DNA from: an uncultured Pseudomonadota bacterium
GTDB taxonomy: Bacteria > Pseudomonadota > Alphaproteobacteria > RF32 > CAG-239
Length of the DNA stretch: 52,686 nt
Assembly (NCBI GenBank): GCA_902793695.1
Contig: CADBEI010000022.1
Span: 1 to 52,686, forward strand
Direction: 5' to 3'
This document shows, in pieces, positions 33,784 to 44,014 of this stretch; position 1 is the stretch's first letter; each line of letters starts with the position of its first letter. The translations under genes and the position numbers were made by a program. The notes beneath the pieces were generated by a model. It worked only from the letters and a program-made list of their open reading frames with translations, had not been told where the DNA came from and made no database searches.

Positions 33784-34782
33784 ATGCAAAAAAAATACGG
33801 AATATTATTCGGAATATTAATGTTGAGCGGTTGCGCTTCGAATATAGATATGGATTCGATGTCGGCCGAAGATTTGTATAATCTGGCTTATGAAAATTTG
33901 GGACAAACCAAATATGCCAAAGCTGCGGAAATATTTGAAAAAGTCGAAACCGATCACCCGTATTCCGGTTGGGCGGTAAAGTCTAAATTGATGGGTGCTT
34001 TTGCCTATTATAAAGATGAAAAATATGACGAAGCGATTATGGCGGTTGACCGCTTTATTAAATATCATCCGGGCAACAAAGATGTTCCGTATGCATTGTA
34101 TTTGAAGGGTATGTGCTATTATGACCAGATTTCGTCGGCAGAAAGAGATCAGGGCGATACCGCTATGGCTGCCGATACGTTTCAGCGTTTGATAGCGTTA
34201 TATCCTGACAGTAAATATGCCAAAGACGCTATGGGTAAAATGAATTTAACCGAGGATTATAAGGCCGGACAGGAAATGATTATTGCCCGCTATTATTTGA
34301 ATGAAGGTAATTATCTGTCGGCGCTCAATCGCTTTAATGTAATTCTTGAAGAATATCAGACTACCATTCAAATTGAGGAAGCACTGTATCGCGAAGTTGA
34401 AATTTATGCCATTTTGGGACTCAATAATTACGCCGACGGTTATTACAAAATTTTGCAAAAGAATTATCCGGACGGTAAATGGACGGCCAAAGCGGCTAAG
34501 ATTATGGAAAAAATCGGTAAGGATTCACAGCCGGGGGTAACCTCCTTGGCAACGGATACCAAGATTGAAAAAGCGGCAGAAAAAGCCGAAGAAAAAACGG
34601 AAGAGAAGAAAGGCTGGTTCAGCGGTTGGTTCGGTTCGGACGATAAATCCGCCGAGCCGGAAGAGGTAACCGAGGCTAAAGAAACGGTTGCCGAAACCGA
34701 AGAAAAAACGGAAAAGAAAGGTTGGTTCAGCGGGTTATTCAGCGGCGGCACTTTGGCAGATGACGGGGAAGGTGCCGAATAA
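33784..34782 (+). CDS. bamD: outer-membrane protein assembly factor BamD, with repeated C-terminal extension
   Basis: BamD is the essential TPR lipoprotein of the BAM complex. The lipobox LSGC places the lipidated residue at Cys17. TPR helices run from about residue 27 to 240 (ADTFQRLIALYPDSKYA, typical of the YfiO family). The family normally ends near 245-280, but this product continues to 332. The extra part is Glu/Lys/Thr-rich and carries KKGWFSGWF and KKGWFSGLF segments about 35 residues apart (near 275 and 311). The ATG at 33784 is chosen because GAGGG stands just before it. It overlaps recN by one base. The role of the tail is unknown. Confidence 0.92.
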   Translation: MQKKYGILFGILMLSGCASNIDMDSMSAEDLYNLAYENLGQTKYAKAAEIFEKVETDHPYSGWAVKSKLMGAFAYYKDEKYDEAIMAVDRFIKYHPGNKDVPYALYLKGMCYYDQISSAERDQGDTAMAADTFQRLIALYPDSKYAKDAMGKMNLTEDYKAGQEMIIARYYLNEGNYLSALNRFNVILEEYQTTIQIEEALYREVEIYAILGLNNYADGYYKILQKNYPDGKWTAKAAKIMEKIGKDSQPGVTSLATDTKIEKAAEKAEEKTEEKKGWFSGWFGSDDKSAEPEEVTEAKETVAETEEKTEKKGWFSGLFSGGTLADDGEGAE

Positions 34783-36449
34783 TGCTTAAATCCTTATCAA
34801 TTAGAAATGTGGTTTTGATTGATAAGCTGGATTTGGACTTATCTTCCGGTTTTACCGTTTTGAGTGGCGAAACCGGAGCCGGTAAGTCTATTTTGTTGGA
34901 TTCGCTGGGGTTGGTTTTAGGACGACGCGCCGAAGCTTCGATGATAAGACACGGCTGCGATAAACTCGCTGTCAGCGCGGTTTTTGAATGTCAGACTCCC
35001 AATAAACCTTTGCAAAAACTGTGTGAAGAACACGATTTGGAATATGAAAGGGAGATAATTATCAGCCGCACGCTTTCCGCTGACGGACGCGGTAAGATAT
35101 TTTTCAATGATTATCCGATAACCCAGCGCCTGCTTAAAGAAATCGGGAATTGTCTGGTTGAAGTGCACGGGCAATTTGATAATCAGGGGTTGCTCAATTC
35201 CGAAACACATTTGAGCGTATTGGATGCGTACGGAAATTATGCCGCAACGCTTGATGAGGTACGTCGGACATACAGCACATTTAAAGATGCGCAACGTCTG
35301 CGGCAACAAGCGGAAGATGAACTGGCAACGGTGCAGACGGAAGAAGAAAATTTAATGCATTGGATTAAGGAATTTGCTCAAGTTAAGCCGCAGGTCGGGG
35401 AGTTGGCGGAATTGGAACAAAAACGCCGCTATATGATGAATGCCGAAAAAATCGCTGATGGATTACAAGCGGCGCATAATTCGTTGTATCAGCAGAGTAT
35501 CGGCGTGCGTGAGGCATTACGACAGGCGCAGGCGGCGATTGCGCGGGTAAATGCCGTGACCGATGACAAATATACCGGTATTTATGAAATGCTGGATACT
35601 GCCTTGGTAAATGTTGAGGAGGCCGATACGGAAATTGACGGGGCTTTGAACGAAATCGACGTTAATCAAAACGATGCCGACAAATTGGAAGAACGTCTGT
35701 TTACCTTAAAAGATTTGGCGCGCAAACATCATGTTACGGTTGATGATTTACCGGAAGTATGGCGGCAAATGGAAGAAAAAATCGCGCATCTGGAGCACGG
35801 ACGCGATGATTTGGAAACTTTACGCAAAAACGAGGAGCAGGCACGCGGCGTATTTTTGAAAATATCACGCAAATTGCATGAGTTGCGTTTGGCGGCGGCA
35901 CAAAAACTCGACTCCGGAGTTATGGCGGAATTGCCGGCGCTTAAAATGGAAAAAGCGCAGTTCAAAACCCAGATTATGCTTAAAGAAGAAAATAAATGGA
36001 ACGAAAGCGGCGGTGATGAAGTGTGCTTTTTGGTTTCCACCAATGCGGGAACACCGTTCGGTAATCTGAGTAAAATTGCTTCCGGCGGCGAATTGGCGCG
36101 GTTTATGTTGGCACTTAAGGTTAATTTGGGCCGAGTCGGCACGGTTGAAACGATGATTTTTGATGAAGTTGATACCGGTATCGGCGGTGCCACGGCGCAA
36201 GCAGTCGGCGAAAAATTGGCCGCGTTGGGTAAAGACAAACAGGTTTTGGTAGTGACTCATTCACCGCAGGTGGCTGCATTCGGCAGTAATCACTTTAAGG
36301 TAGAGAAAACAAGTGTCGATGGAATAACTTTAACGAGTGTTCGTTTGCTTTCCGCAGCCGAAAAACGCGAAGAAATAGCCCGAATGCTTTCCGGTGAAAT
36401 TATCAGCGACGAGGCCAGAGCCGCGGCAAAGGTCCTGATAGGAGCATAA
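34782..36449 (+). CDS. recN: DNA repair protein RecN
   Basis: RecN is an SMC-like ATPase that acts on chromosomes with double-strand breaks. The 555-residue product has Walker A GETGAGKS (29-36), a long central coiled coil (about 150-370), the ABC signature SGGELARFMLALK and Walker B MIFDEVDTGIGG (both about 430-465). The ATG overlaps the bamD stop (TAATG), pointing to translational coupling. The lpxC-bamD-recN order is common in alphaproteobacteria. No SOS operator is apparent because there is no separate promoter region. Confidence 0.96.
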   Translation: MLKSLSIRNVVLIDKLDLDLSSGFTVLSGETGAGKSILLDSLGLVLGRRAEASMIRHGCDKLAVSAVFECQTPNKPLQKLCEEHDLEYEREIIISRTLSADGRGKIFFNDYPITQRLLKEIGNCLVEVHGQFDNQGLLNSETHLSVLDAYGNYAATLDEVRRTYSTFKDAQRLRQQAEDELATVQTEEENLMHWIKEFAQVKPQVGELAELEQKRRYMMNAEKIADGLQAAHNSLYQQSIGVREALRQAQAAIARVNAVTDDKYTGIYEMLDTALVNVEEADTEIDGALNEIDVNQNDADKLEERLFTLKDLARKHHVTVDDLPEVWRQMEEKIAHLEHGRDDLETLRKNEEQARGVFLKISRKLHELRLAAAQKLDSGVMAELPALKMEKAQFKTQIMLKEENKWNESGGDEVCFLVSTNAGTPFGNLSKIASGGELARFMLALKVNLGRVGTVETMIFDEVDTGIGGATAQAVGEKLAALGKDKQVLVVTHSPQVAAFGSNHFKVEKTSVDGITLTSVRLLSAAEKREEIARMLSGEIISDEARAAAKVLIGA

Positions 36450-38255
36450 ATGGCGGGAATCAAACACGGCACCGAAGTTATCAAAAACTATGTAAAAATT
36501 GCTCCGGTCAATCCCGGTGTTTATCGTATGCTTGATGCCGATAATAAGGTTTTGTACGTCGGCAAGGCTAAAAATATCAAAAAACGCATTACGGCCTATA
36601 CGCATTTCGAGCGGCTTCCCGATCATATTAAACGGATGGTGGCGGAAGTCGAAAAAATGGAGTTTATCATTGTTGAAAACGAAGCCAAAGCTTTGTTGAT
36701 GGAAAATGATTTAATCAAGCGCTTGGAGCCGAAATATAATATTTTGCTTAAAGATGATAAGACGTTTCCGCACCTGATGATAAATCTGGCGGAGGATTTT
36801 CCGGCGTTGCGTAAGAGCCGCGGTACTCGCCGTGACAAGTGTAAATATTTCGGGCCGTTTGCCAGCGCAACCGCGGTCAATAATGTGATGGATATAATCC
36901 AAAAAACGTTTCGTTTGCGCTCGTGCCGCGACAGCGTTTTTAACAATCGCGAACGTCCGTGTATGCTGTATCAAATCAAGCGCTGCAGTGCTCCCTGCGT
37001 CGGCAAAATCAGCCGCGAAGAATATCATAAAACGGTTGATGAAGTGGTGGCGTTTTTGGAAGGTCGCAACAGTGAATTAAAAGAAAAATGGTCGGCGCAA
37101 ATGCAGGCGGCGAGCGCTGCCGAGGACTTTGAAACCGCGCTGATTTTGCGCGACCGGATTCGCACTCTCAGCAGCATTCAGGGCGGATATAACGTTGAAT
37201 ATGCCGATATTATGTCGGCGGATGCGGTGGCGGCGGTCAAGCATAAAAATATGGTTTGCATTCAGGTGTTCTTTATCCGTTCGGGGCAAAATTGCGGCAA
37301 TATCCCGTATTTTCCGAAACAGGCGCGCGAGATGAGCGAGGAAGAAATTTTGGAAGGTTTTTTGAGCACTTTTTATGCCGAGCATTTACCGCCGAAAGAA
37401 ATTTATGTGTCACACGATTTGGAAAATAAGGAGTTTTTAGAGGAGGCTATCGGCACCAGAATCAATCGTTATCAGAAGGGCAATAAAGCCAAGTTGATTG
37501 AGCGGGCACGCGAAAACGCTTTTGCCGCAATCGAGCGCAAATTGGCGGAAAGTGCAACGGTTGAGGCCAATCTGACGGAAATGCAGAAATATTTTGATTT
37601 GCCGCGGATTCCGCAACGTATTGAAGTTTATGACAATTCGCATAATCAGGGCAGTTATGCGGTTGGAGCAATGATAGTGGCTACGCCGGAAGGATTCGAT
37701 AAAAAATCGTATCGCACTTTCAACATAAAATATACCGAAAACACCAACGACGATTTTGCCATGATGAAAGAGGTTTTGTTGCGCCGCTTTGAGCGGATGA
37801 GCGAGGAAAATCGTCCGGATGTGATTTTGCTTGACGGTGGTTTGGGGCAGTTGCACGCAGTACACGAAGCTTTGAGCGGTTATGATTTGTCGGGTATTAC
37901 GATTATAGCTATTTCCAAAGGGCCGGAGCGTAATGCCGGTAAAGAATTTTATCATATTTTGGGGCGAGATAGTTTTGATTTGCCGTTCCAATCTCCGATA
38001 GCATTTTATATGCAGAATATACGTGATGAGGCGCACCGTTTTGCCATCGGAACGCATCGTAAAAAACGAGCCAAATCAATGTTTAAGTCGGCAATAGATG
38101 AGATTGAGGGCATAGGGGCAAAACGCAAGCGCGATTTACTCAATTTCTTCGGTTCGGTTGAACAAATCAAATCGGCAAGTGTTTCCGACTTGCAAAAAGT
38201 TGATGGAATCAGTAAAAAAACGGCGGAAAACATATATAAATACTTCCATAATTAA
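36450..38255 (+). CDS. uvrC: excinuclease ABC subunit C
   Basis: UvrC makes both incisions around bulky lesions in nucleotide excision repair. The 601-residue product has the GIY-YIG nuclease domain (about 20-100, PGVYRMLDADNKVLYVGKAK), the Cys-containing RSCRDSVF...RPCMLYQIKRCSAPC region, a UVR domain (about 205-240) and the RNase H-like domain (VYDNSHNQG...DVILLDGGLGQL). Tandem helix-hairpin-helix motifs end the protein. The ATG directly follows the recN stop. The gene is complete. Confidence 0.97.
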   Translation: MAGIKHGTEVIKNYVKIAPVNPGVYRMLDADNKVLYVGKAKNIKKRITAYTHFERLPDHIKRMVAEVEKMEFIIVENEAKALLMENDLIKRLEPKYNILLKDDKTFPHLMINLAEDFPALRKSRGTRRDKCKYFGPFASATAVNNVMDIIQKTFRLRSCRDSVFNNRERPCMLYQIKRCSAPCVGKISREEYHKTVDEVVAFLEGRNSELKEKWSAQMQAASAAEDFETALILRDRIRTLSSIQGGYNVEYADIMSADAVAAVKHKNMVCIQVFFIRSGQNCGNIPYFPKQAREMSEEEILEGFLSTFYAEHLPPKEIYVSHDLENKEFLEEAIGTRINRYQKGNKAKLIERARENAFAAIERKLAESATVEANLTEMQKYFDLPRIPQRIEVYDNSHNQGSYAVGAMIVATPEGFDKKSYRTFNIKYTENTNDDFAMMKEVLLRRFERMSEENRPDVILLDGGLGQLHAVHEALSGYDLSGITIIAISKGPERNAGKEFYHILGRDSFDLPFQSPIAFYMQNIRDEAHRFAIGTHRKKRAKSMFKSAIDEIEGIGAKRKRDLLNFFGSVEQIKSASVSDLQKVDGISKKTAENIYKYFHN

Positions 38256-38319
38256 AAAAAATGTTTATAGTTAAGCATTATATTAACGCTAATATTTATA
38301 TTTTAATGGGGGTACTCTC

Positions 38320-39159
38320 GTGTATAACTTACCGAATATTTTAACCTTATCGCGGATTGCGGTTATTCCGCTGATTTTTGTTTCTATTTACATTCATTCA
38401 TTTTTGTGGGCTATGTTTGCCGGAGCATTGTTTATTGCCGCTTCCATAACCGATTATCTTGACGGCTATTTGGCGCGTGCCCGCAATGAAACATCTTCTT
38501 TCGGCCGTCTGCTGGATCCGATTGCCGATAAATTGTTGGTGGCAACGGCACTGGTGGTGATTCTTACCAAAACCTATTATGACGATAACGGGGTGTTGCA
38601 ACACTACTATATTTGGAATGGTACCATAATTGCCGCATTTGTGATTCTTTGTCGCGAAATTTTAGTTTCCGGTTTGCGCGAGTTTTTACGCGAAGTTAAT
38701 GTCGGCTTGCCGGTTACAAAATTGGCAAAATGGAAAACCGCTTTTCAGATGACAGCACTTTCGATGATGATGTTCTGTGAATTGTCTCTGTTTTGGGGAT
38801 ACTTGGGCGAGTTCCTGTTGTGGGTGGCCGCGGCTCTGACCTTTATTACCGGTTATCAATACTTCCAGAAAAGCTTGGATTATGTAAAAGCCGAAGAAGC
38901 GCAAAGAGTTATGGCTGCCTTAAAAGCGGTGGCGGCCAAAGTGGTAAATACATCCAAAGCCGTGGTGGCGGCCGGCAAGAAAACAGCTGCCAAGAAAATA
39001 GCCGCAGTCAGAAAAGAAAAAAATTCAGAGACTGCAGTGGCAGAAGTTCCGGCTAAAGCTCCGAAAAAGGCAGATAAAACACCGGCTCGGAAAAGTACTG
39101 CCGGTAAAACCATAAAGAAAAAGGCTGCGTCAAAGGCAAAGACAAAAGCAACAAAATAA
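38320..39159 (+). CDS. pgsA: CDP-diacylglycerol-glycerol-3-phosphate 3-phosphatidyltransferase with histone-like tail
   Basis: PgsA makes phosphatidylglycerophosphate, the precursor of phosphatidylglycerol and cardiolipin. The catalytic CDP-alcohol motif DG-x2-AR-x8-G-x3-D-x3-D is perfect (Asp48, Gly49, Ala52, Arg53, Gly62, Asp66, Asp70). Membrane helices cover residues about 5-190. PgsA usually stops near 185-200. This one continues to 279 with a Lys/Ala/Thr-rich tail (KKTAAKKIAAVRK, KKAASKAKTKATK) like histone H1 or AlgP. The start is GTG, with GGGGG upstream at moderate spacing. It follows uvrC by 64 bases, a frequent proteobacterial pairing. The tail could bind acidic lipids or nucleic acid (inference). 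Confidence 0.9.
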   Translation: MYNLPNILTLSRIAVIPLIFVSIYIHSFLWAMFAGALFIAASITDYLDGYLARARNETSSFGRLLDPIADKLLVATALVVILTKTYYDDNGVLQHYYIWNGTIIAAFVILCREILVSGLREFLREVNVGLPVTKLAKWKTAFQMTALSMMMFCELSLFWGYLGEFLLWVAAALTFITGYQYFQKSLDYVKAEEAQRVMAALKAVAAKVVNTSKAVVAAGKKTAAKKIAAVRKEKNSETAVAEVPAKAPKKADKTPARKSTAGKTIKKKAASKAKTKATK

Positions 39160-39171
39160 CAGGCAAAAGAT

Positions 39172-39861
39172 ATGCAAAAAGAACGTGCGCATATTTTGGT
39201 GGTTGATGATGATTTGCGTTTGCGCAATTTATTGCAGCGCTATTTGCAGGAAAACGGTTTTATTGTTACCGGAGCCTGCGATGCCGAAAATGCGCGGATG
39301 TTTTTGCAACAATATCGGTTTAATCTTTTGATTGTTGATGTGATGATGCCGAATGAAAGCGGTATTGAATTTTTGCAAAAATTACGCCGAGACAGTGATG
39401 TGCCGGCCATTGTTCTGACGGCGATGGGCACCACCGAAGACAGAATCTGCGGTTTGGAGGCTGGGGCCGATGATTATTTACCTAAGCCGTTTGAGCCTAA
39501 AGAGTTGGTGTTGCGCATAAATAATATTTTGCGACGAGTGCCGGAAGCAAAAGCTGACAATGCCTCTGTCTTGAAAATGGGCGATTGTGTATATGATATG
39601 AATAAAAAAGAGTTCCGCCACAAACAAGAGGGAATTATTCATATTACGCCGGTGGAGCAGATGATTTTGAGTATATTGGGGCAAAAAAGCGGGCAAATTT
39701 TTACGCGCGAACGGTTGGCGGAAATGTTGGGAAGCGGGCAAAATCCGCGTTCTATTGATGTACAAATTACGCGGTTGCGCAAAAAAATCGAGACGGACAG
39801 TAAAAATCCGCGTTATTTGCAAACCGTGCGCGGTAAGGGGTATATGTTACTAACAGAATAG
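39172..39861 (+). CDS. OmpR/PhoB-family response regulator
   Basis: The receiver domain (about 6-120) has the acidic pocket VVDDD (Asp12-14), phosphoacceptor Asp57 (LLIVDVMMP), a conserved Thr in LTAMG and Lys in LPKPFEP. The C-terminal winged-helix domain (about 135-229) has the OmpR-type pattern FTRERLAEML...RSIDVQITRLRKKIE...YLQTVRGKGYML. It starts 12 bases after pgsA and is followed after nine bases by its sensor kinase. The regulon is unknown; OmpR-like control of the envelope is the usual role. Confidence 0.93.
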   Translation: MQKERAHILVVDDDLRLRNLLQRYLQENGFIVTGACDAENARMFLQQYRFNLLIVDVMMPNESGIEFLQKLRRDSDVPAIVLTAMGTTEDRICGLEAGADDYLPKPFEPKELVLRINNILRRVPEAKADNASVLKMGDCVYDMNKKEFRHKQEGIIHITPVEQMILSILGQKSGQIFTRERLAEMLGSGQNPRSIDVQITRLRKKIETDSKNPRYLQTVRGKGYMLLTE

Positions 39862-39870
39862 GAGTAAAAA

Positions 39871-41226
39871 ATGCATATCAGATTTCCTAAAAAAGTAGAT
39901 AATTTTTTAACGATAATGAAACGCAAATTGTTGCCGAAGACGATGTTCTTCCGCACAATGTTGCTGATTTTTATTCCGCTGATTGTGGTGCAAGTGGTTT
40001 CAATTTATGCCTTTTTGGACGGTAACTGGAAACGCGTTGGTCGCCATTTGTCCGAAAATCTGACCGAGAATATGGCGTTTGTGATTCAGCTTAAAAACGA
40101 CGGAGTTGATTTTGAACGGGTGCGTCAGTTGGCTACAACGCTGTATAATCTTGACGTAACATTTTATGATAATGACAACAAACATTCGGTATGGCGCGAA
40201 AATAAAAAGAACTATCACTTTGCTACCAAATATCTGGAAGATGCTCTGAAAAAACAATTCCCGTTGGCCAATACCGAGATTTTTCTGACACAGCACCATT
40301 CAAATTTGGATGTTTTGGTGGATACCGACCAAGGGTTATACGTCTTCGATACTCCGGCAAAAAATATTTTCAGTTCGTCTATTTTCGGATTCGTTATCTG
40401 GATGATAGGCTGCGGCTTACTTTTGTTTGTGGTGGCGGCTCTGTTTTTGCGAGTACAGGCACGCTCGATTTCGCAGTTGGCGGAAGCGGCCGAAGATTTC
40501 GGTAAAGGTATCAACACCAAATTCAAACCGTACGGTTCGATTGAAGTGCGTCGTGCCGGTTTGGCCTTTACCAAAATGAAAGAGCGCATTATGCGCCAAA
40601 TTTCCGAAAGAACGCAAATGTTGGCCGGTGTTTCACACGACTTGCGTACACCTCTGACACGAATGAAACTGCAAATGGCAATGTTACCGGACAGCAAGGA
40701 AAATCAGGAGTTTATACAAGATATTGATGAGATGGAAAAAATGCTCGACGGCTATTTGGCATTCGTCAGTGGTGAGGGCGGTGAGAAATCTACTTTCGTT
40801 GACTTGAACGAGATGATTTCCGGCATTATCAACAAATATCGCAAAAACTCCAATGCAATGGTGCGTTTTGCCACCAATTACGATGTCAGCGCCGTACAGG
40901 GGCGTGAGCAGGCTCTGCGCCGTGCCGTTACCAACATCATCGAAAATGCGTTTCATTATGGCGAAACCGTAGCAGTCAAGCTGGATAGCGATAACAAGCA
41001 CGTCCAACTCAGTATCGATGACGACGGTCCTGGAATTCCGGCGGACAAGCGCGATGATGTATTCAAAGCTTTCTATCGTGTTGAAGGTTCGCGCAACAAA
41101 GATACCGGCGGTGTCGGTTTGGGTTTGGCCATAGCCAAAGACATCATAGTTTCGCATGGCGGTTCGATTGAATTATCAGACAGTGAGTTAGGAGGCTTGA
41201 GGGTACTCATTACCTTGCCCTTATAG
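39871..41226 (+). CDS. EnvZ-like sensor histidine kinase
   Basis: The 451-residue product has a membrane helix near residues 28-50, a periplasmic sensing region (about 50-165), a second membrane helix (about 170-192) and a HAMP linker (about 195-245). The dimerisation domain carries phosphoacceptor His256 in LAGVSHDLRTPLTRMKLQ. The ATPase domain has N (AVTNIIENAFHYG), G1 (DDDGPGIP) and G2 (GVGLGLAIAKD) boxes. It pairs with the OmpR-like regulator immediately upstream. AGGAG precedes the ATG; an alternative start at Met16 exists. A palindrome cluster follows the stop codon. Confidence 0.94.
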   Translation: MHIRFPKKVDNFLTIMKRKLLPKTMFFRTMLLIFIPLIVVQVVSIYAFLDGNWKRVGRHLSENLTENMAFVIQLKNDGVDFERVRQLATTLYNLDVTFYDNDNKHSVWRENKKNYHFATKYLEDALKKQFPLANTEIFLTQHHSNLDVLVDTDQGLYVFDTPAKNIFSSSIFGFVIWMIGCGLLLFVVAALFLRVQARSISQLAEAAEDFGKGINTKFKPYGSIEVRRAGLAFTKMKERIMRQISERTQMLAGVSHDLRTPLTRMKLQMAMLPDSKENQEFIQDIDEMEKMLDGYLAFVSGEGGEKSTFVDLNEMISGIINKYRKNSNAMVRFATNYDVSAVQGREQALRRAVTNIIENAFHYGETVAVKLDSDNKHVQLSIDDDGPGIPADKRDDVFKAFYRVEGSRNKDTGGVGLGLAIAKDIIVSHGGSIELSDSELGGLRVLITLPL

Positions 41227-41272
41227 AAGGTTGAGTAAGTATATTCGTCGCACCACCTACTCATGGTAGGCA

Positions 41273-41690
41273 AAAATCCGTATAATGGTCTGCTAATCAA
41301 AGAGCGTTTTTCTTATGTACCTCTTTTGTACACCGCGAAAAATGCTCTTTTTCTATCAGAACCATTCTCCGGATTTTTTTGGCTTATGTACCTTTTTGTT
41401 GTACACTGCGCCAACCCGCTTACTGCGTATTTACTTCATTCTCCGGATTTTTTTGGCTTATGTACCTTTTTGTTGTACACTGCGCCAACTAGCTTACTGC
41501 GTATTTACTTCATTCTCCGGATTTTTTTCTTATGTACCTCTTTTGTACACCGCAAAAAACGCTCTTTTTCTATCAGAACCATTCTCCGGATTTTTTGGGC
41601 TTATGTACCTCTTTTGTACACCGCGAAAAATGCTCTTTTTCTATCAGAACCATTCTCCGGATTTTCGTACGCCCTCCACATTTGATTATA
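41273..41690 (+). repeat. palindromic repeat cluster 3 (one full element plus four tandem right-half units)
   Basis: The full element (41273-41377) begins AAAAATCCGTATAATGG and ends CCATTCTCCGGATTTTT, near-perfect inverted ends. AAAGAGCGTTTTTC (41299-41312) pairs with GAAAAATGCTCTTT (41337-41350) with a single G-T pair, around TGTAC/TGTACA. Four partial units of about 65-75 bases follow, each opening CTTATGTACCT and closing ATTCTCCGGATTTTT. Two carry TTGGC/GCCAA stems; two repeat the right half of the full element. Frames that cross it encode only repeated Phe/Leu/Tyr-rich strings and are not called as genes. Confidence 0.88.
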
Positions 41691-41708
41691 AAATAAAATT
41701 ATCTATAT

Positions 41709-41975
41709 TCAATGAGTTATTGAGACATCTTTCATCTTATGTTTATATTCTTTTTTAATCATCTTTTTCTGTTCTTTGTACTTTTCCTTGGTCTGTTTAA
41801 TGCAATCTTTGGTACTCATTGTTTCGTTGTTCAGACAGCTTTGCAAGTCGGCGCGCATATCCTTATCCATCTTTTTATATTCCTCCGAGTCTTTATAAGA
41901 GTGATCGCCGGCCATACAATCTGCAGCCGAAATACCGATTAAGGCAACCGTTAAAAGTGTAAAAATTTTTCTCAT
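41709..41975 (-). CDS. small secreted lysine-rich protein, 88 aa
   Basis: AAAGGAG stands just ahead of the ATG at 41975. The N-terminus MRKIFTLLTVALIGISAADC is a signal peptide. The lipobox position is poor (Asp before Cys), so soluble export is more likely than lipidation. The mature part (about 65 residues) is highly charged, with many Lys, and contains two cysteines 12 apart (SCLNNETMSTKDC) that could form a disulfide. No family is recognised. It is divergent from the Nudix gene, probably a single-gene unit. Confidence 0.65.
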   Translation of the reverse strand: MRKIFTLLTVALIGISAADCMAGDHSYKDSEEYKKMDKDMRADLQSCLNNETMSTKDCIKQTKEKYKEQKKMIKKEYKHKMKDVSITH

Positions 41976-42069
41976 TTTTTTCTCCTTTGAATTTGTTAAC
42001 AGTACGAATATATGCATTGTCAGCCGCATAACAATATGTTATAAAACATAATAATACATGGAGAAAAAA

Positions 42070-42483
42070 ATGAATACTGCGGAAAAAATAAAATCGGTGC
42101 GCGATGTTGCCGCCGGATTGATTGTTTGCAACGGCTTAATCCTGATTGCTCAGCGCAAACACGGCAAAAGCTTGGAATATAAATGGGAATTTCCGGGCGG
42201 TAAGTTGGAAGATGGAGAAACCTTACAAGAGTGTTTGGCGCGTGAAATGATGGAAGAAATGCAACTGGAAGTTACAGTCGGTGAACATTTTATCGATTCC
42301 GCTTACGATTATGATTTCGGCACCATTATTCTGCACGCATATTGGGCGACTTGCGCCAGCCCAGATATTGCGGTTGTCAACGAGCACGAACAATATAAAT
42401 GGGTTACGATTACAGAATTACCGCAATACGATTTTGCACCTGCGGATAAGCCGATTATTGCAGCCTTGTTGCGCCAAGCGTAA
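42070..42483 (+). CDS. MutT-like Nudix hydrolase
   Basis: Nudix enzymes hydrolyse nucleoside diphosphates linked to another moiety; MutT-like members clear oxidised dGTP. The box GGKLEDGE-x7-REMMEEMQL (from about residue 41) matches G-x5-E-x7-RE-U-xEE-x-G-U. The exception is the penultimate Gly, which is Gln here. All metal-binding Glu are present. The small size (137 aa) and WEFPGGKLE context fit the MutT 8-oxo-dGTPase group, but the substrate cannot be fixed. GGAG six bases before the ATG at 42070 favours that start over the ATG at 42058. It precedes the ATPase operon by 112 bases. Confidence 0.87.
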   Translation: MNTAEKIKSVRDVAAGLIVCNGLILIAQRKHGKSLEYKWEFPGGKLEDGETLQECLAREMMEEMQLEVTVGEHFIDSAYDYDFGTIILHAYWATCASPDIAVVNEHEQYKWVTITELPQYDFAPADKPIIAALLRQA

Positions 42484-42506
42484 AAACGCATAAAATCGCT
42501 TTGTTT

Positions 42507-42566
42507 TTAAGATTAAGTTAACCGAATTAATATATTCTTTTCGGTAAGGTTAAGATTATATCTTAA
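42507..42566 (+). promoter_or_regulatory. palindromes and direct repeats ahead of the N-ATPase operon
   Basis: A 17-base palindrome, TTAAGAT-TAT-ATCTTAA (42550-42566), lies 30 bases before the atpD start. Its left half TTAAGATTA also occurs at 42507-42515, 43 bases upstream. Between them ACCGAA (42521-42526) and TTCGGT (42540-42545) form a second inverted repeat. These are candidate operator sites for a dimeric regulator. No clear -35/-10 pair is seen, and the regulator is unknown. Confidence 0.4.
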
Positions 42567-42592
42567 AAGGATTATTTTAGGCAGAGCGGTGA

Positions 42593-44013
<1,421 letters not shown>

Positions 44014-44014
<1 letters not shown>

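Noticed and set aside
41263..41758. Two long frames across palindrome cluster 3
   Set aside because: Their Phe/Leu/Tyr-rich repeats arise from translation of the palindromes, and both frames are open for the same reason.
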